The notes under the pieces: generated by a model | Seen by the model: the letters and a program-made list of their open reading frames with translations, nothing else | What the model was told of the DNA's origin: nothing | Database searches by the model: none | Made by a program: the position numbers and the translations under genes | Assembly (NCBI GenBank): GCA_964590225.1 | Contig: CAZPWS010000005.1 | Coordinates: 1-64,000 of the forward strand | Source of the DNA: JAEUSG01 sp964590225 | GTDB taxonomy: Bacteria > Fibrobacterota > OXYB2-FULL-49-7 > JAEUSG01 | Direction: 5' to 3' | Length of the DNA: 64,000 nucleotides | Part shown: positions 34,962 to 43,963 of the stretch, piece by piece | Layout: each line of letters starts with the position of its first letter | Numbering within the stretch: the first letter of the stretch is position 1

Positions 34962-36502
34962 AAAGGACGACACATCGAACTGAAATGCTTGAGATATTGA
35001 GCCGGAAAAGGATCCCCATTAGGCTCCAGTTTGGCCTGTTTATCGCGTTCTTCACGGCAGCACTAATGTTTTCTGTTCTATATTTCAATATCCAAAACCA
35101 GCGGAAAATGCTCACGCGGGAGCGAATTACGGTCGGACAGACACTAACCGCCCATCTTGCCGCAGCGGCTAAGGACGCAATTCTACTTGATGACGATTTA
35201 TATGTTTATGACATTATGAGCGACATGATAAAAAATGATTTCGATAAGGATATCCGCTACATATATATCACTGATACGCTTGGTAAAGTGTTGTTGCACA
35301 ACGAAACCGGCCGTCTTGGAGACTCTTTAACTGACTCTGTTACGCTATTTGCCATCTCAAATCGGATTCCTGTTATGCAGCGAACTTTGTTAAAGGAGGA
35401 GGAAGTACTTGATTTTTCCCGTCCGATTATTGAAAATATTACAAAAAAATCAATTGGATTTGTAAGGCTTGGGATATCGCAGAGGTCAATAAGCAGGCTT
35501 GTTGAGAAGTCAACTAAGCAAACAATCACAATATCGCTTGTTGTGCTCTTTCTTGGTTTAATTGCCTCTCTTTTTTGGGTTAGGCTTGTAACACGGCCAA
35601 TAGCTGAACTTGCGCATGGAGCGGAGATTATTGGTACGGGCGATCTTTCGCACAGATTCAATATTAAGGCCAGAAATGAACTTGGCGAGTTATCGGATAT
35701 ACTTAATAGAATGACAGCCGATCTCGACCACGCGCAATTGGAGTTGCTTGCAAAACAGCGTCTTGATCACGAGCTTGATCTTGCCCGTTCTCTTCAGTCT
35801 GCTCTTCTGCCCGACAAAATTCCGCAGCAGGATAAACTTGATATCGCTGCGTGGTATCGGGCTGCTAAGCAGGTGGGTGGCGATTACTATGATTTTATTT
35901 TGATAGATAAAAATCACATTGGTATAGTTATTGCCGATGTTTCCGGTAAGAGTATAACTGGTGCGTTTATGATGGGAATTACCAGGGCAATAATGCGAGC
36001 CGTAGCGCTTAAGTCTCTCTCCCCTAAGGAAACCCTTTGCCGCCTTAATGAGGCACTTATACCGAATATGCGTAAAGGTATGTTCGTTACCATGCTCTAC
36101 GCCATTATCGATCTTGACTCGCTTCAAGTGCGAGTTGCAAGTGCCGGCCATGATCCGCTCTTTTACAAACCATACGGCGCAGAATCATTTCAGCTAATCA
36201 ACCCTAAGGGATGTGCTATTGGAGTGAGTAGAGATACTTTTGCGGCTAAACTTGAGGAGGCGGAACTCCATTTGAGTGCATGTGATTTACTATCGCTTAC
36301 AACAGACGGCATAAACGAGGCGACATCAAAGGATGGTTTGATCTTTGGAGAAAACGCGATGTATGCGCTACTATCTGAAGGTGGGTGCGAAAACTCAAAT
36401 GAACTACTTGAAAGACTTACTGCTGCCTTAACAAACCATTATGATGGTGCAGACCCAAGTGACGATGCAACAATAGTTATTTTAAAGGTGAAGCAGATAT
36501 AA
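34958..36502 (+). CDS. Membrane-bound SpoIIE/RsbU-type PP2C phosphatase with HAMP domain
   Basis: The 514-residue protein has a transmembrane helix (about 25-45), a periplasmic sensor (about 50-180), a second helix (about 188-208), a HAMP domain (about 210-262) and a short coiled coil with QRLDHELDLARSLQSALLP. The PP2C domain (about 295-510) has metal-binding motifs VGGDYYDF, VIADVSGKS and SDDATIVILK. It should dephosphorylate a STAS protein in response to an envelope signal. It overlaps the propeller gene by 4 bp and is followed by STAS and kinase genes. Confidence 0.93.
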   Translation: MKRTTHRTEMLEILSRKRIPIRLQFGLFIAFFTAALMFSVLYFNIQNQRKMLTRERITVGQTLTAHLAAAAKDAILLDDDLYVYDIMSDMIKNDFDKDIRYIYITDTLGKVLLHNETGRLGDSLTDSVTLFAISNRIPVMQRTLLKEEEVLDFSRPIIENITKKSIGFVRLGISQRSISRLVEKSTKQTITISLVVLFLGLIASLFWVRLVTRPIAELAHGAEIIGTGDLSHRFNIKARNELGELSDILNRMTADLDHAQLELLAKQRLDHELDLARSLQSALLPDKIPQQDKLDIAAWYRAAKQVGGDYYDFILIDKNHIGIVIADVSGKSITGAFMMGITRAIMRAVALKSLSPKETLCRLNEALIPNMRKGMFVTMLYAIIDLDSLQVRVASAGHDPLFYKPYGAESFQLINPKGCAIGVSRDTFAAKLEEAELHLSACDLLSLTTDGINEATSKDGLIFGENAMYALLSEGGCENSNELLERLTAALTNHYDGADPSDDATIVILKVKQI

Positions 36503-36540
36503 TATCTTATTTTGATAGTTAAGCAGGGGAGGATTCGAAG

Positions 36541-36903
36541 ATGCCTGAAGTTAAAATTAAGGAAGACAAAGAAGGAGAAGATTTTGAAATTACCGTTTTA
36601 CACCTTGAAGGTGGGATTGATGCGTATAATTCGGAATTACTATCTTCAAAACTTCTTGAGCTTATCGAGCAAGGCTCAAAAAAAATAATCATAGACTGCA
36701 CCAATTTAAATTTTATTTCCAGTTCAGGCATGGGTGTGTTTTTAGCAGTAGAGGATGATATAAATAGTGGCGAAGGGGGACTAAAGTTTGCTTCCCTTTC
36801 CGAAACAATACTTGGTGTTTTCAATCGAGTAGGGCTTACCGACCTTTTTAAGATTTATCCAGATGTCAAAATGGCAGTTGATGATTTCAAAAAAGGGGTT
36901 TAA
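36541..36903 (+). CDS. STAS-domain anti-anti-sigma factor
   Basis: The 120-residue single STAS domain has the phosphorylation context NFISSSGMGVFLAVE. In the unphosphorylated state such proteins bind the anti-sigma kinase and free its partner. The cognate kinase gene starts directly after the stop codon, and the phosphatase gene is upstream. Good GGGGAGGATTCGAAG site before the ATG. Confidence 0.93.
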   Translation: MPEVKIKEDKEGEDFEITVLHLEGGIDAYNSELLSSKLLELIEQGSKKIIIDCTNLNFISSSGMGVFLAVEDDINSGEGGLKFASLSETILGVFNRVGLTDLFKIYPDVKMAVDDFKKGV

Positions 36904-37323
36904 TTGGAACCGAAAGCAGAACAACGGACATACTCCTGTTCATTAAAAACACTTGAAGAAATGCGGAATTTCGTTGAGTCTTTTGGTAAGGCAAATGGAA
37001 TAGGTGCGGTGCCGCTTTCTGAAGTAGTGCTTGCTGTAAATGAGGCGGTTACAAATATCATTGAGCACGGTGGTGTTGCAGAAAGCAGTACATATCAAAT
37101 ATTGGTGAATTGCGATAAAAGTAACTTTACAATAACCATATTTGACAATGGTAATCCATATGATCCGAATAAGTTTAATACTGCCACAAGTGGTGATGAC
37201 ATAAAGCACCGTCGTCCAAGGTCTGGTATGGGTGTTTATCTTATGCGCCAGCTTGTTGATGGTATTGTATATAACCGTAATGGCAATACTAACGAACTTA
37301 AACTGGTAAAGTTTCTCAAATGA
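36904..37323 (+). CDS. RsbW-like anti-sigma serine kinase (HATPase_c)
   Basis: The 139-residue GHKL-type ATPase has an N-box EVVLAVNEAVTNIIEHGG, a G1 box ITIFDNGNPYDP and a G2 box RSGMGVYLMRQLVDG. It starts at a TTG directly after the STAS stop codon, which makes translational coupling likely. It would phosphorylate the STAS partner and hold a sigma factor or other target. No sigma factor gene is adjacent, so the output is unknown. Confidence 0.92.
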   Translation: MEPKAEQRTYSCSLKTLEEMRNFVESFGKANGIGAVPLSEVVLAVNEAVTNIIEHGGVAESSTYQILVNCDKSNFTITIFDNGNPYDPNKFNTATSGDDIKHRRPRSGMGVYLMRQLVDGIVYNRNGNTNELKLVKFLK

Positions 37324-38159
37324 TTTCGGGACAAATAGAGAATGCCGATGTCGTTAATGGCAATCTGAATAGAAGCATTGAGGCAGTTCGTGATCTTGTT
37401 GTTCAAGGCGACCTGTTGCATGGGCATAAAATTTTCTGCCGCTCTTCTCTTACTGTTTATGGTACAATTCGTGGGTCAGAAATAGTATGCTATGGCGACC
37501 TCATAGCCGAGAATGGAATCGATTGTGATAAATTAAATCAAATAGTGGTTAAGGGAAAAGTTAAGGCAAGATATATTAATAGCGCAAATATTGAATGTGA
37601 TAAAAATCTTACCGTAGGCGCAGACATTATTAACTCAAAAATACGGTGCCGCCAAAGCATTGTTGTTGATGGAGTGATAGTTGGAGGAGAGGTGTCAGCA
37701 GCCGGAACTGTAACTGCGGTTAGCATTGGGCGAATGGGGCAGGAACAGGACTTTACAAAAGTTGAGGCCGGAACAAACTTTCGCCTTAAGGTAATGCAGG
37801 AGGAGATGGATAAGGAGGTTGCGGAAATATCTGCTAAAGCGGATAAAATAAGGGCGGCAGTGAACGCTCTTGAGCAAAAGGAAAAAACCCACTATACCGG
37901 ACTTTCATTTACCGAAAAGAAGCTTTATAAATCCACAAGGGAATCATTTGATATCTTTGAAAAACAGGTTTTAGGATTAAAGGCGCGACAGCAGAAATTA
38001 TTAAAAAAATTAGAACAGGCGGAACAGGCCTATATTGAGGTTAAGGAGAAGATTGTTAAGGGGTCCAGAATAACAATTCAGCATAGGTTTGTTGTCGCCG
38101 CCAAAGATTATCCCGCCGGTAAGTTTACAATAAAAGACGACAGGATTTGTCGTATTTGA
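37320..38159 (+). CDS. FapA-like (DUF342) polymer-forming protein
   Basis: The 279-residue protein has a right-handed beta-helix formed by short repeats (about 1-150; VVQGDLLHGHKIFCRSS, VYGTIRGSEIVCYGDL). A coiled coil follows (about 155-245, EEMDKEVAEISAKADK, LEQAEQAYIEVKEKI) and then a small C-terminal beta part. It is shorter than typical FapA (over 450). It overlaps the kinase gene by 4 bp (ATGA), tying it to the partner-switching module. The stop is 13 bp from the convergent methyltransferase gene. Confidence 0.8.
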   Translation: MISGQIENADVVNGNLNRSIEAVRDLVVQGDLLHGHKIFCRSSLTVYGTIRGSEIVCYGDLIAENGIDCDKLNQIVVKGKVKARYINSANIECDKNLTVGADIINSKIRCRQSIVVDGVIVGGEVSAAGTVTAVSIGRMGQEQDFTKVEAGTNFRLKVMQEEMDKEVAEISAKADKIRAAVNALEQKEKTHYTGLSFTEKKLYKSTRESFDIFEKQVLGLKARQQKLLKKLEQAEQAYIEVKEKIVKGSRITIQHRFVVAAKDYPAGKFTIKDDRICRI

Positions 38160-38172
38160 AATAACTTGTCAA

Positions 38173-39399
38173 TCAAGGTGTGAAAAGCATCAGTGTCTCA
38201 AGGTGTGGTGTGCCAGGGAACATATCGAGCACTTCTACATTTGCAAGGTTATATCCATTTCTCCTGAAATCCTCTACCTGTGTCGGGAGCGCATCAATCC
38301 CGCAGCAGGCCACAACGACTTTTTCAGGTCTCCGCGTACAAATTTCAGCGATAGTGTGTGAATCCATTCCTTGACGGGGTGGATCGCATAGGAAATATTC
38401 AGGATGGCATTGTGTTTTTGCAAGCACGCTTTTAATTATTCCTTTGCCTATTCTGGCTATGTAAATCCGTACTTTATGGTCGGTGTGGTTGAGTTTACTA
38501 TTAGAAATAGCCTCATAAGCACTGTCGCGATTTGCCTCAATTCCTATTACATGATTAAATTTACTTGCGAAAGCGTGTGTAAATAGGCCATAACCGCAGA
38601 ACAGATCTATAAGATGGCGGTTTTTTTCTGGGGAGAGCAGTCGCTCAACCGTTTCTATCATAGGAACTACCATCGAACCATTTACCTGCGAAAAAACTGT
38701 TGGCGTAAACTTGTATCTGACATGGCCATACTTAAGTTCAATCTTTGGTCGGCCAAAAAGAGTTTTAAGCTGTTTTCCTTTTGGTTGTCCACGAAAGTCC
38801 AGATAATACCGAGACCTTGTGGGATCGAAAAAAGAGTGGGCAGAAACAAGTGTGCTGATTTTCTCCGCTGCTTCTTCTACAATGGAACGCATATTGTTAA
38901 CGATGTGGCCATTAATAGCTGAAATATTGAAGATAACAGAACGCTTCTCGTAGTCTCCCCTTATTATAATAAAGTTAATAGCTTTCGATAATTCACCATA
39001 TCTTTTGCCGTTAATTGTTTCCTCAAGAAGTGCGAACAGATCGGAATCGCTTTGAGGCTCAAGATTTGCCGCCCTTTCGACTCCGTATGGTGAGCCCTTT
39101 CCATCTTCTGAAAAGTTTAGGGTAAATCCGTTCCGTCCGATAGAGGCCTTTCGCTTTGTTGTCGTTCTGTAATGTCGCGGCAATGGGGAAGGGGTAAGAG
39201 GAATCCCCTTTTTGTATCGGAGCCTGTTTTTATCCCAAAATTGGGCAATCGCCTTGCTCTTAAAAGCAAGTTCGCTGCCATAATCCATAAGCGAAAGGTG
39301 CTTGAGCAGCTCGCTTGTTTTTATTGCAGAATTTTCTTTTGAAATCAGACTGAAGAGTATTCGTTCAAAACTGATATCATCCGCCAGATTTCCTTGCAT
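38173..39399 (-). CDS. Class I RNA methyltransferase, TrmA/RlmD-like
   Basis: The 408-residue protein has a Rossmann methyltransferase core in the second half: LIDLFCGYGLFTHAFA (SAM binding), VIGIEANRDSAYEA, and LCDPPRQGMDSH as the DPPR motif. The catalytic Cys region reads VVVACCGID in place of the usual SCNP, so the position of the nucleophile is shifted or the protein has diverged. FSQVNGSMVVPMIETV matches the FxQvN motif of the family. It should make 5-methyluridine in tRNA or rRNA. It overlaps the SUI1-type gene by 23 bp. Confidence 0.8.
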   Translation of the reverse strand: MQGNLADDISFERILFSLISKENSAIKTSELLKHLSLMDYGSELAFKSKAIAQFWDKNRLRYKKGIPLTPSPLPRHYRTTTKRKASIGRNGFTLNFSEDGKGSPYGVERAANLEPQSDSDLFALLEETINGKRYGELSKAINFIIIRGDYEKRSVIFNISAINGHIVNNMRSIVEEAAEKISTLVSAHSFFDPTRSRYYLDFRGQPKGKQLKTLFGRPKIELKYGHVRYKFTPTVFSQVNGSMVVPMIETVERLLSPEKNRHLIDLFCGYGLFTHAFASKFNHVIGIEANRDSAYEAISNSKLNHTDHKVRIYIARIGKGIIKSVLAKTQCHPEYFLCDPPRQGMDSHTIAEICTRRPEKVVVACCGIDALPTQVEDFRRNGYNLANVEVLDMFPGTPHLETLMLFTP

Positions 39400-39700
39400 T
39401 TATCCCTTTTTCTGCGAGAAGTTTAATGATTAAGTCTCTGTGGTCACCCTGAATTTCGATGGTTCCATTTGTAACAGTACCACCGGACGCGCAACGCTGC
39501 TTTAACTGTCTTGCAAGCGCTTGGAGTTCGTGCTCCCTTTGAGCTATTCCGCTTATGATTGTTACTCCCTTACCTTTTCGGCCACTTGTCTCTCTCGAAA
39601 CACGCACTACACCATTTCCGACTATCTCGTTCGTTTTGATACCCTGGTTGTTCTGTTTAATTCTTCCCGTGCCGGTTGAATAGACAAGTTCTCCTTCCAT
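39377..39700 (-). CDS. yciH: SUI1/YciH-family translation initiation factor
   Basis: The 107-residue eIF1-like protein has GRKGKGVTIISGI and LKQRCASGGTVTNGTIEIQGDH, the two hallmark stretches of the SUI1 domain, which binds the ribosomal P-site region. The start is the ATG at 39700, which has AGGAGAT four bases ahead. It overlaps the methyltransferase gene downstream. Confidence 0.92.
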   Translation of the reverse strand: MEGELVYSTGTGRIKQNNQGIKTNEIVGNGVVRVSRETSGRKGKGVTIISGIAQREHELQALARQLKQRCASGGTVTNGTIEIQGDHRDLIIKLLAEKGINARKSGG

Positions 39701-39748
39701 ATTAATCTCCTGTTGCCTTCTCATGTAAAAGAATATAAGTTAATAGTA

Positions 39749-40069
39749 ATGGATACTTCATTCGCAATAACTTCCTCTGCGTTCACTACTACTGCCATTA
39801 GGCATGCTGTTACAGCTCATGATGTAGCTAATATAAATACAGACGGTTTTTCCGAAAGCAGTGTTGTTCAAAGCGACCTCTCTACTGGTGGGGTTGAGGT
39901 GGCTGCAATCCGCAAAAATCAAAATATCAATCCGCATGGTTATTCAAATACCGATTTTGTTACCGAGGCTGGCGAGATGGTCTCAAATAAGAATGTTTAC
40001 GGAGCGAACGCCAAGGTTTTTAAGGTGCAGGACAAAATGGTCGGTGAGCTCCTCGATATTTTTGGCTGA
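39749..40069 (+). CDS. Flagellar rod/hook-like small protein
   Basis: The 106-residue protein resembles FlgC/FlgB-type rod proteins. N-terminal AITSSAFTTTAIRHAVTAHDVANINTDGF matches the conserved helix-NxxTxGF region. The C-terminal EMVSNKNVYGANAKVFKVQDKMVGELLDIFG matches the terminal helix. It is shorter than FlgC and stands alone, with no flagellar neighbours, so it may be a degenerate or repurposed copy. I chose the ATG at 39749; no strong ribosome site is visible. Confidence 0.75.
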   Translation: MDTSFAITSSAFTTTAIRHAVTAHDVANINTDGFSESSVVQSDLSTGGVEVAAIRKNQNINPHGYSNTDFVTEAGEMVSNKNVYGANAKVFKVQDKMVGELLDIFG

Positions 40070-40085
40070 CTATTCTGATCGGCGG

Positions 40086-40304
40086 TTATTTAGATATAAT
40101 ATAGCGAATAGCTTCTTTTATCATTGATGGATCGAGGCGGCTTGCTGCACCCATGACGGATACCGTAGGAATGTTGAGAGCGTGCGCTGCTTTTAAAAGG
40201 GCAACCTTGCAAGAGACACTGTCTATTGCGTCAATAAGGATAGATGGTTTTGGTGATAGAAATTGAGAGGCGGTTTTAGCATCAAGAAATTCCTTGAAAA
40301 CGGT
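40086..40304 (-). pseudogene. Fragment of a ThiF/TcdA-type E1-like enzyme
   Basis: 72 codons in the same frame as the TatD remnant and directly after its stop. The translation PSILIDAIDSVSCKVALLKAA and SVMGAASRLDPSMIKEA matches the middle of the ThiF/TcdA (tRNA threonylcarbamoyladenosine dehydratase) family. The N-terminal ATP-binding half and the last 80-100 residues are missing, and no start codon is well placed. It ends in TAA at 40086-40088. Confidence 0.7.
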
Positions 40305-41057
40305 TCATGAACTGACTCCAAAAAACTGAAGACAGTTTTGGTATGTTATCTCTATTAATTTTTCGCAGGGGAGAGCGAGTCTGTCTGCTGCTATCGATAT
40401 AGTGTTGACAATTGAATCTGGTCGGCTGTTTTTGTTGGGCGCATCACTTTCAAACATTAATCTGTCAAGAGGGATGTGTTTTAGCAGTTTTTTCTTGTTT
40501 GCTTCGGCTTTATTAATAGATGCAGGAGAAAAAGAGAAAAATGCACCTAATTTGACAAGTATCTCTGTGATTTCAATCGAAGCAGAAAAAGAGTGCAGCA
40601 TGAAGTTGAGTTTCCTTTTTGGGAAAAGTTTGATCTTACGAAATAGCGGTTCCCATGCTTCTACGCAGTGTAAAGAGAGTGGGCGATGAAGCTCAAAGGC
40701 AATCTTAAGCTGTGCTGCAAAGCACTCCTCCTGAACTTTCATCGGAGGTAAAGCAGTGTTGCAATTATCGAGACCAATTTCTCCAACACCGCTGCCTTTA
40801 TGTTCTTCAAGCATATTTACAAGTAGGGATGACCATTTTCTTTTGGCTGGTACAGCGAACCAAGGGTGAATGCCGAATGATGGAATTACGGCTGAATACT
40901 TTTCCGAAATTTGAGCAACCTTTTTTCAGTCTGATGGTTGCGTTCCGCAACATGAGATATGTTTGATTCCCATGCACTTTGCGTTGGTAATTGCTGGGCC
41001 GATTTTGTGAAAAACAATATTGTATTGCAAGCGAGAGTGTGCGTCAAATAGGCACAT
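40305..41057 (-). pseudogene. TatD-family hydrolase gene interrupted by an in-frame TGA
   Basis: From the ATG at 41057 the frame reads a TatD-like metal-dependent DNase: LFDAHSRLQ, HISCCGTQPSD, a TGA at 40926-40928, then KKVAQISEKYSAVIPSFGIHPWF, GEIGLDN, PLSLHCVEAWEPL, LMFESDAPNK. The TGA stands where homologues have Trp (PSDW). One transition (TGG to TGA) would explain it. The first metal-binding motif reads DAHSR instead of DxHxH, a further sign of decay. A ThiF fragment follows in the same frame after the natural end. Other genes here use TGA as stop, so recoding is unlikely. Confidence 0.75.
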
Positions 41058-41210
41058 ATGTTCTAAAATCATAATAATGGAGGTTTTTCCGCCATTCGAA
41101 TTGCTGAAAAAGATTAAAATTAATCATTTTGATTTGCTTTGAAAATATTTATTGTTTGTATCACACGATAAATCAGTTAGTTATAGCTTTTAATCTTTTA
41201 GGTACTTAAT

Positions 41211-42623
41211 TTGCGAAGTAAGATCAATATGAATCGTTTGACGCTAAGGATTTCTTTGTGGTTATATGTGGTATTAGCACTTTTTGTTGGTGGCGTAGGG
41301 TATTATGTCAAAGTACATCTTGAAAGTGAGACAGAGAAGCTGCTTCGTTCGCAGATGGAGTCAATTGCAACGGTTGTTTCTGAAGATATCTCCGGTGTCT
41401 ATATGGACTATCTGGCGGCTGCATCTGCTGGTAGTGCCTACATTACTGAAATGCGGAATAGGCTTAACAGATTTTCCGGCCATTTCAAATTGACAGAAAT
41501 TACGGTTAGCGACATCGGGGGTTTAGTGTTTGTATCAACCGATACAGCAATAGTTCCAGGTTCGAAATATCTCTTGCCAGATGATCCTCTTCTTGAAATG
41601 GTTTCTACACCGATCTATATGCAGAAAGATGGTTTATTCATGAAGGTTTCTCTGCCACTAAAGGGAGAATCGGGTGGTGTCAAGGGTGTTTTATCTGTTG
41701 AAGCGAGCGCAGACTATTTTAAATTATTAGTGCAGTTTGAAAGGTTTTTTGTATATGCTGGAGCCTCTTTGTCAATATTGCTTTTTGTTGGAGCCTGGTT
41801 GATTTCGAGTAGTCTGACAAGGCCAATCCGCCAAATGTCGCATATTGCAGACAGGATCGGTAGCGGAGAATTCGGCGTTACAGTTAAACCCCCGCTGTTT
41901 CGTGATGAAATTCGGTTGCTTGCGGAATCGGTAAATAAAATGAGCATGCAGCTTAAATTTGAGCATGACAGAGAGGTGGAACAGGTTGAAAGCTTGAGGA
42001 TTCTTGCTGCAGGAGTTGCGCACGAAGTAAGGAATCCTATTCAGGGAATTTCTCTATATGCAGACAGGCTTCATCGAATTACAAATGATGAAAAAATTTC
42101 AGATATCGCAAAAAAAATCAAGAACGAAACCAGACAGGTTGGAAAGATAATCGAAGATCTAATTGATTTTACAAGGCCATTGGAATTATCGATTTCAAGT
42201 TTTCGCATTGCAGATTTAATACACGAGGTTACAGGATCCCTTGAAGCTGACACAGTATTGATGGGAGCAAGCGGCAGTATGGCATTTGGAGATAGATCTA
42301 GACTAAAACAGGTTTTTGCCAATATAATAAAAAATGGAGTCGAAGCTGCCTGTGACTCCGGACCCAAAATCGCTATAAAATTGAGCGTGAAAAATGGACT
42401 CGTTTCTGTTTGTGTACATAATAGCGGAAATGCAATTGATAATGATACAGCTCAAAAGCTATTCCGGCCATTTTTTACTACAAAGCCAAAAGGAACAGGT
42501 CTTGGTCTTGCTTTATGCAGAAAGATAATGCTTGCACATGACGGGAATATCGAGATTACAAAATCGGAATTAGAGGGGTTTGATACTTGCGTAACTGTGA
42601 GTTGGGTATCAAAAGGAGCTTGA
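41211..42623 (+). CDS. NtrB-type membrane sensor histidine kinase
   Basis: The 470-residue protein has a transmembrane helix (about 11-33), a periplasmic sensor (about 35-175), a second helix (about 178-200) and a HAMP domain (about 200-252). HisKA has the phospho-acceptor in AHEVRNPIQG (H271). HATPase has N-box VFANIIKNGVEAA and G-boxes HNSGNAID and GTGLGLALC. The TTG at 41211 or the ATG at 41229 could be the start. The response regulator starts 3 bp after its stop. The sensor type (NtrB/ZraS) matches the sigma-54 regulator next door. Confidence 0.92.
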   Translation: MRSKINMNRLTLRISLWLYVVLALFVGGVGYYVKVHLESETEKLLRSQMESIATVVSEDISGVYMDYLAAASAGSAYITEMRNRLNRFSGHFKLTEITVSDIGGLVFVSTDTAIVPGSKYLLPDDPLLEMVSTPIYMQKDGLFMKVSLPLKGESGGVKGVLSVEASADYFKLLVQFERFFVYAGASLSILLFVGAWLISSSLTRPIRQMSHIADRIGSGEFGVTVKPPLFRDEIRLLAESVNKMSMQLKFEHDREVEQVESLRILAAGVAHEVRNPIQGISLYADRLHRITNDEKISDIAKKIKNETRQVGKIIEDLIDFTRPLELSISSFRIADLIHEVTGSLEADTVLMGASGSMAFGDRSRLKQVFANIIKNGVEAACDSGPKIAIKLSVKNGLVSVCVHNSGNAIDNDTAQKLFRPFFTTKPKGTGLGLALCRKIMLAHDGNIEITKSELEGFDTCVTVSWVSKGA

Positions 42624-42625
42624 AA

Positions 42626-43963
42626 ATGGCAAATATACTGGTTGTAGATGATCAGGAAAGTATTCGCGAATCGCTGGCGGAAATGCTCCAATTGTCGGGT
42701 CATTCCGTCAGAACCGCAAAAGATGGCATCGAAGCTGTAAAGTCGGTTAAACAGGATGAGGTTGATCTCGTAATCAGTGATGTTCGTATGCCGGGCATGG
42801 ACGGAATTGCGTTGTTGCGGGAAGTAAAAAATATTAATCCCGATATACTTTTCATTCTGATGACCGCCTATGGAACAGTAGATAGTGCAGTGGGTGCAAT
42901 CAAGCTTGGGGCGGAGGATTACATAATTAAGCCATTTGATCTGCTCGAAATGGAAAACAGGATCAGCCGGATACTTACCGTGAAAAAGGTTGGCGCCGGA
43001 ACTGGCGGAACAGCCGGTTTTGAAGGGTATATAAGTAAAAATAGTGACATGAAAAGGGCATACGAATTAGCACGAAAGGCTGCCAACAGTAAAGCGACTG
43101 TATTGATAAGGGGCGAAAGTGGAACGGGGAAAGAGGGTATCGCAAAAGCGATACATATACTTGGAAGCGGTATGGTCAGTAGGCCATTTGTAAAACTTAA
43201 CTGTGCGGCATTGGCTGAGGGAGTGCTTGAGTCGGAGCTTTTTGGTCATGAAAAGGGTGCGTTTACAGGTGCATATGCCATGCGGAGGGGCAAGTTTGAG
43301 CTTGCTAATGGAGGAACACTTTTTCTGGACGAAATAGGTGATATCCCGCCAAGTACACAGGTAAAATTATTGCGTGTAATTCAGGAGAAGGAGTTTGAAA
43401 GGGTAGGCGGCAATGAAACGCTGCGTGTGGATACGCGGATTGTGGCAGCAACAAACAGAAATCTTGAAGAGATGTGCAGCACCGGAGCATTTCGTGAAGA
43501 CCTTTTTTACAGGTTAAATGTGATACCAATTTATCTTCCATCGTTGCGGGAAAGGAAAGAAGATATTCCCGGGCTCGTAACATATTTTCTTGATTCTTTG
43601 AAATCTGTGGATGACATAAAGGCGACGGCGGTAACTCCAGAGCTTGTGGAGAAGCTTGCATCCCATGATTGGCCGGGAAACATCAGGGAGTTGATGAATG
43701 TTGTTGAGAGAATGGCTGTTATAGCCTCTTCGGCAGTGCTTGATTTACCAGATCTGCCACCGGAACTTCGTCTCAAGATCAGTGAGAACAGGACGGCTGT
43801 TACCACTTCTGGATTGATGGCTCGTTCAATCGAGTTCGAAAAAGAAATAATTGTAAAAGCCCTTGATGAGTGCAACGGTTCTCAGGTAGATGCTGCGAAG
43901 AAATTAAAAATGGATAGAAGTACTCTCAGGTACAGGATGAAGAAATATGGACTGTTGACATGA
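42626..43963 (+). CDS. NtrC-family sigma-54-dependent response regulator
   Basis: The 445-residue protein has a receiver domain (1-120; phospho-acceptor D52 in ISDVRMPG). The AAA+ domain (about 140-375) has Walker A GESGTGKEG, the sigma-54 contact loop GAFTGA and Walker B GTLFLDEIGD. A FIS-type helix-turn-helix ends the protein (QVDAAKKLKMDRSTLRYRMKKYG). The start at 42626 has AAAAGGAGCT ahead. It should activate sigma-54 promoters; two such promoters are seen in this window (45597 and 62746). Its last codons overlap the next gene (ATGA). Confidence 0.94.
   Translation: MANILVVDDQESIRESLAEMLQLSGHSVRTAKDGIEAVKSVKQDEVDLVISDVRMPGMDGIALLREVKNINPDILFILMTAYGTVDSAVGAIKLGAEDYIIKPFDLLEMENRISRILTVKKVGAGTGGTAGFEGYISKNSDMKRAYELARKAANSKATVLIRGESGTGKEGIAKAIHILGSGMVSRPFVKLNCAALAEGVLESELFGHEKGAFTGAYAMRRGKFELANGGTLFLDEIGDIPPSTQVKLLRVIQEKEFERVGGNETLRVDTRIVAATNRNLEEMCSTGAFREDLFYRLNVIPIYLPSLRERKEDIPGLVTYFLDSLKSVDDIKATAVTPELVEKLASHDWPGNIRELMNVVERMAVIASSAVLDLPDLPPELRLKISENRTAVTTSGLMARSIEFEKEIIVKALDECNGSQVDAAKKLKMDRSTLRYRMKKYGLLT

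Noticed and set aside
40926..40928. In-frame TGA in the TatD frame as a recoded Trp or selenocysteine codon
   Set aside because: Many genes here end in TGA (for example the ATGA overlaps) and use TGG for Trp. TatD is not a selenoprotein family, and the locus shows other decay.
41073..41097. Sigma-54-like TGGAGG-N5-CCGCC ahead of the histidine kinase gene
   Set aside because: The -12 element is poor and the bases form a simple hairpin (AATGG/CCATT); better read as a small stem-loop.
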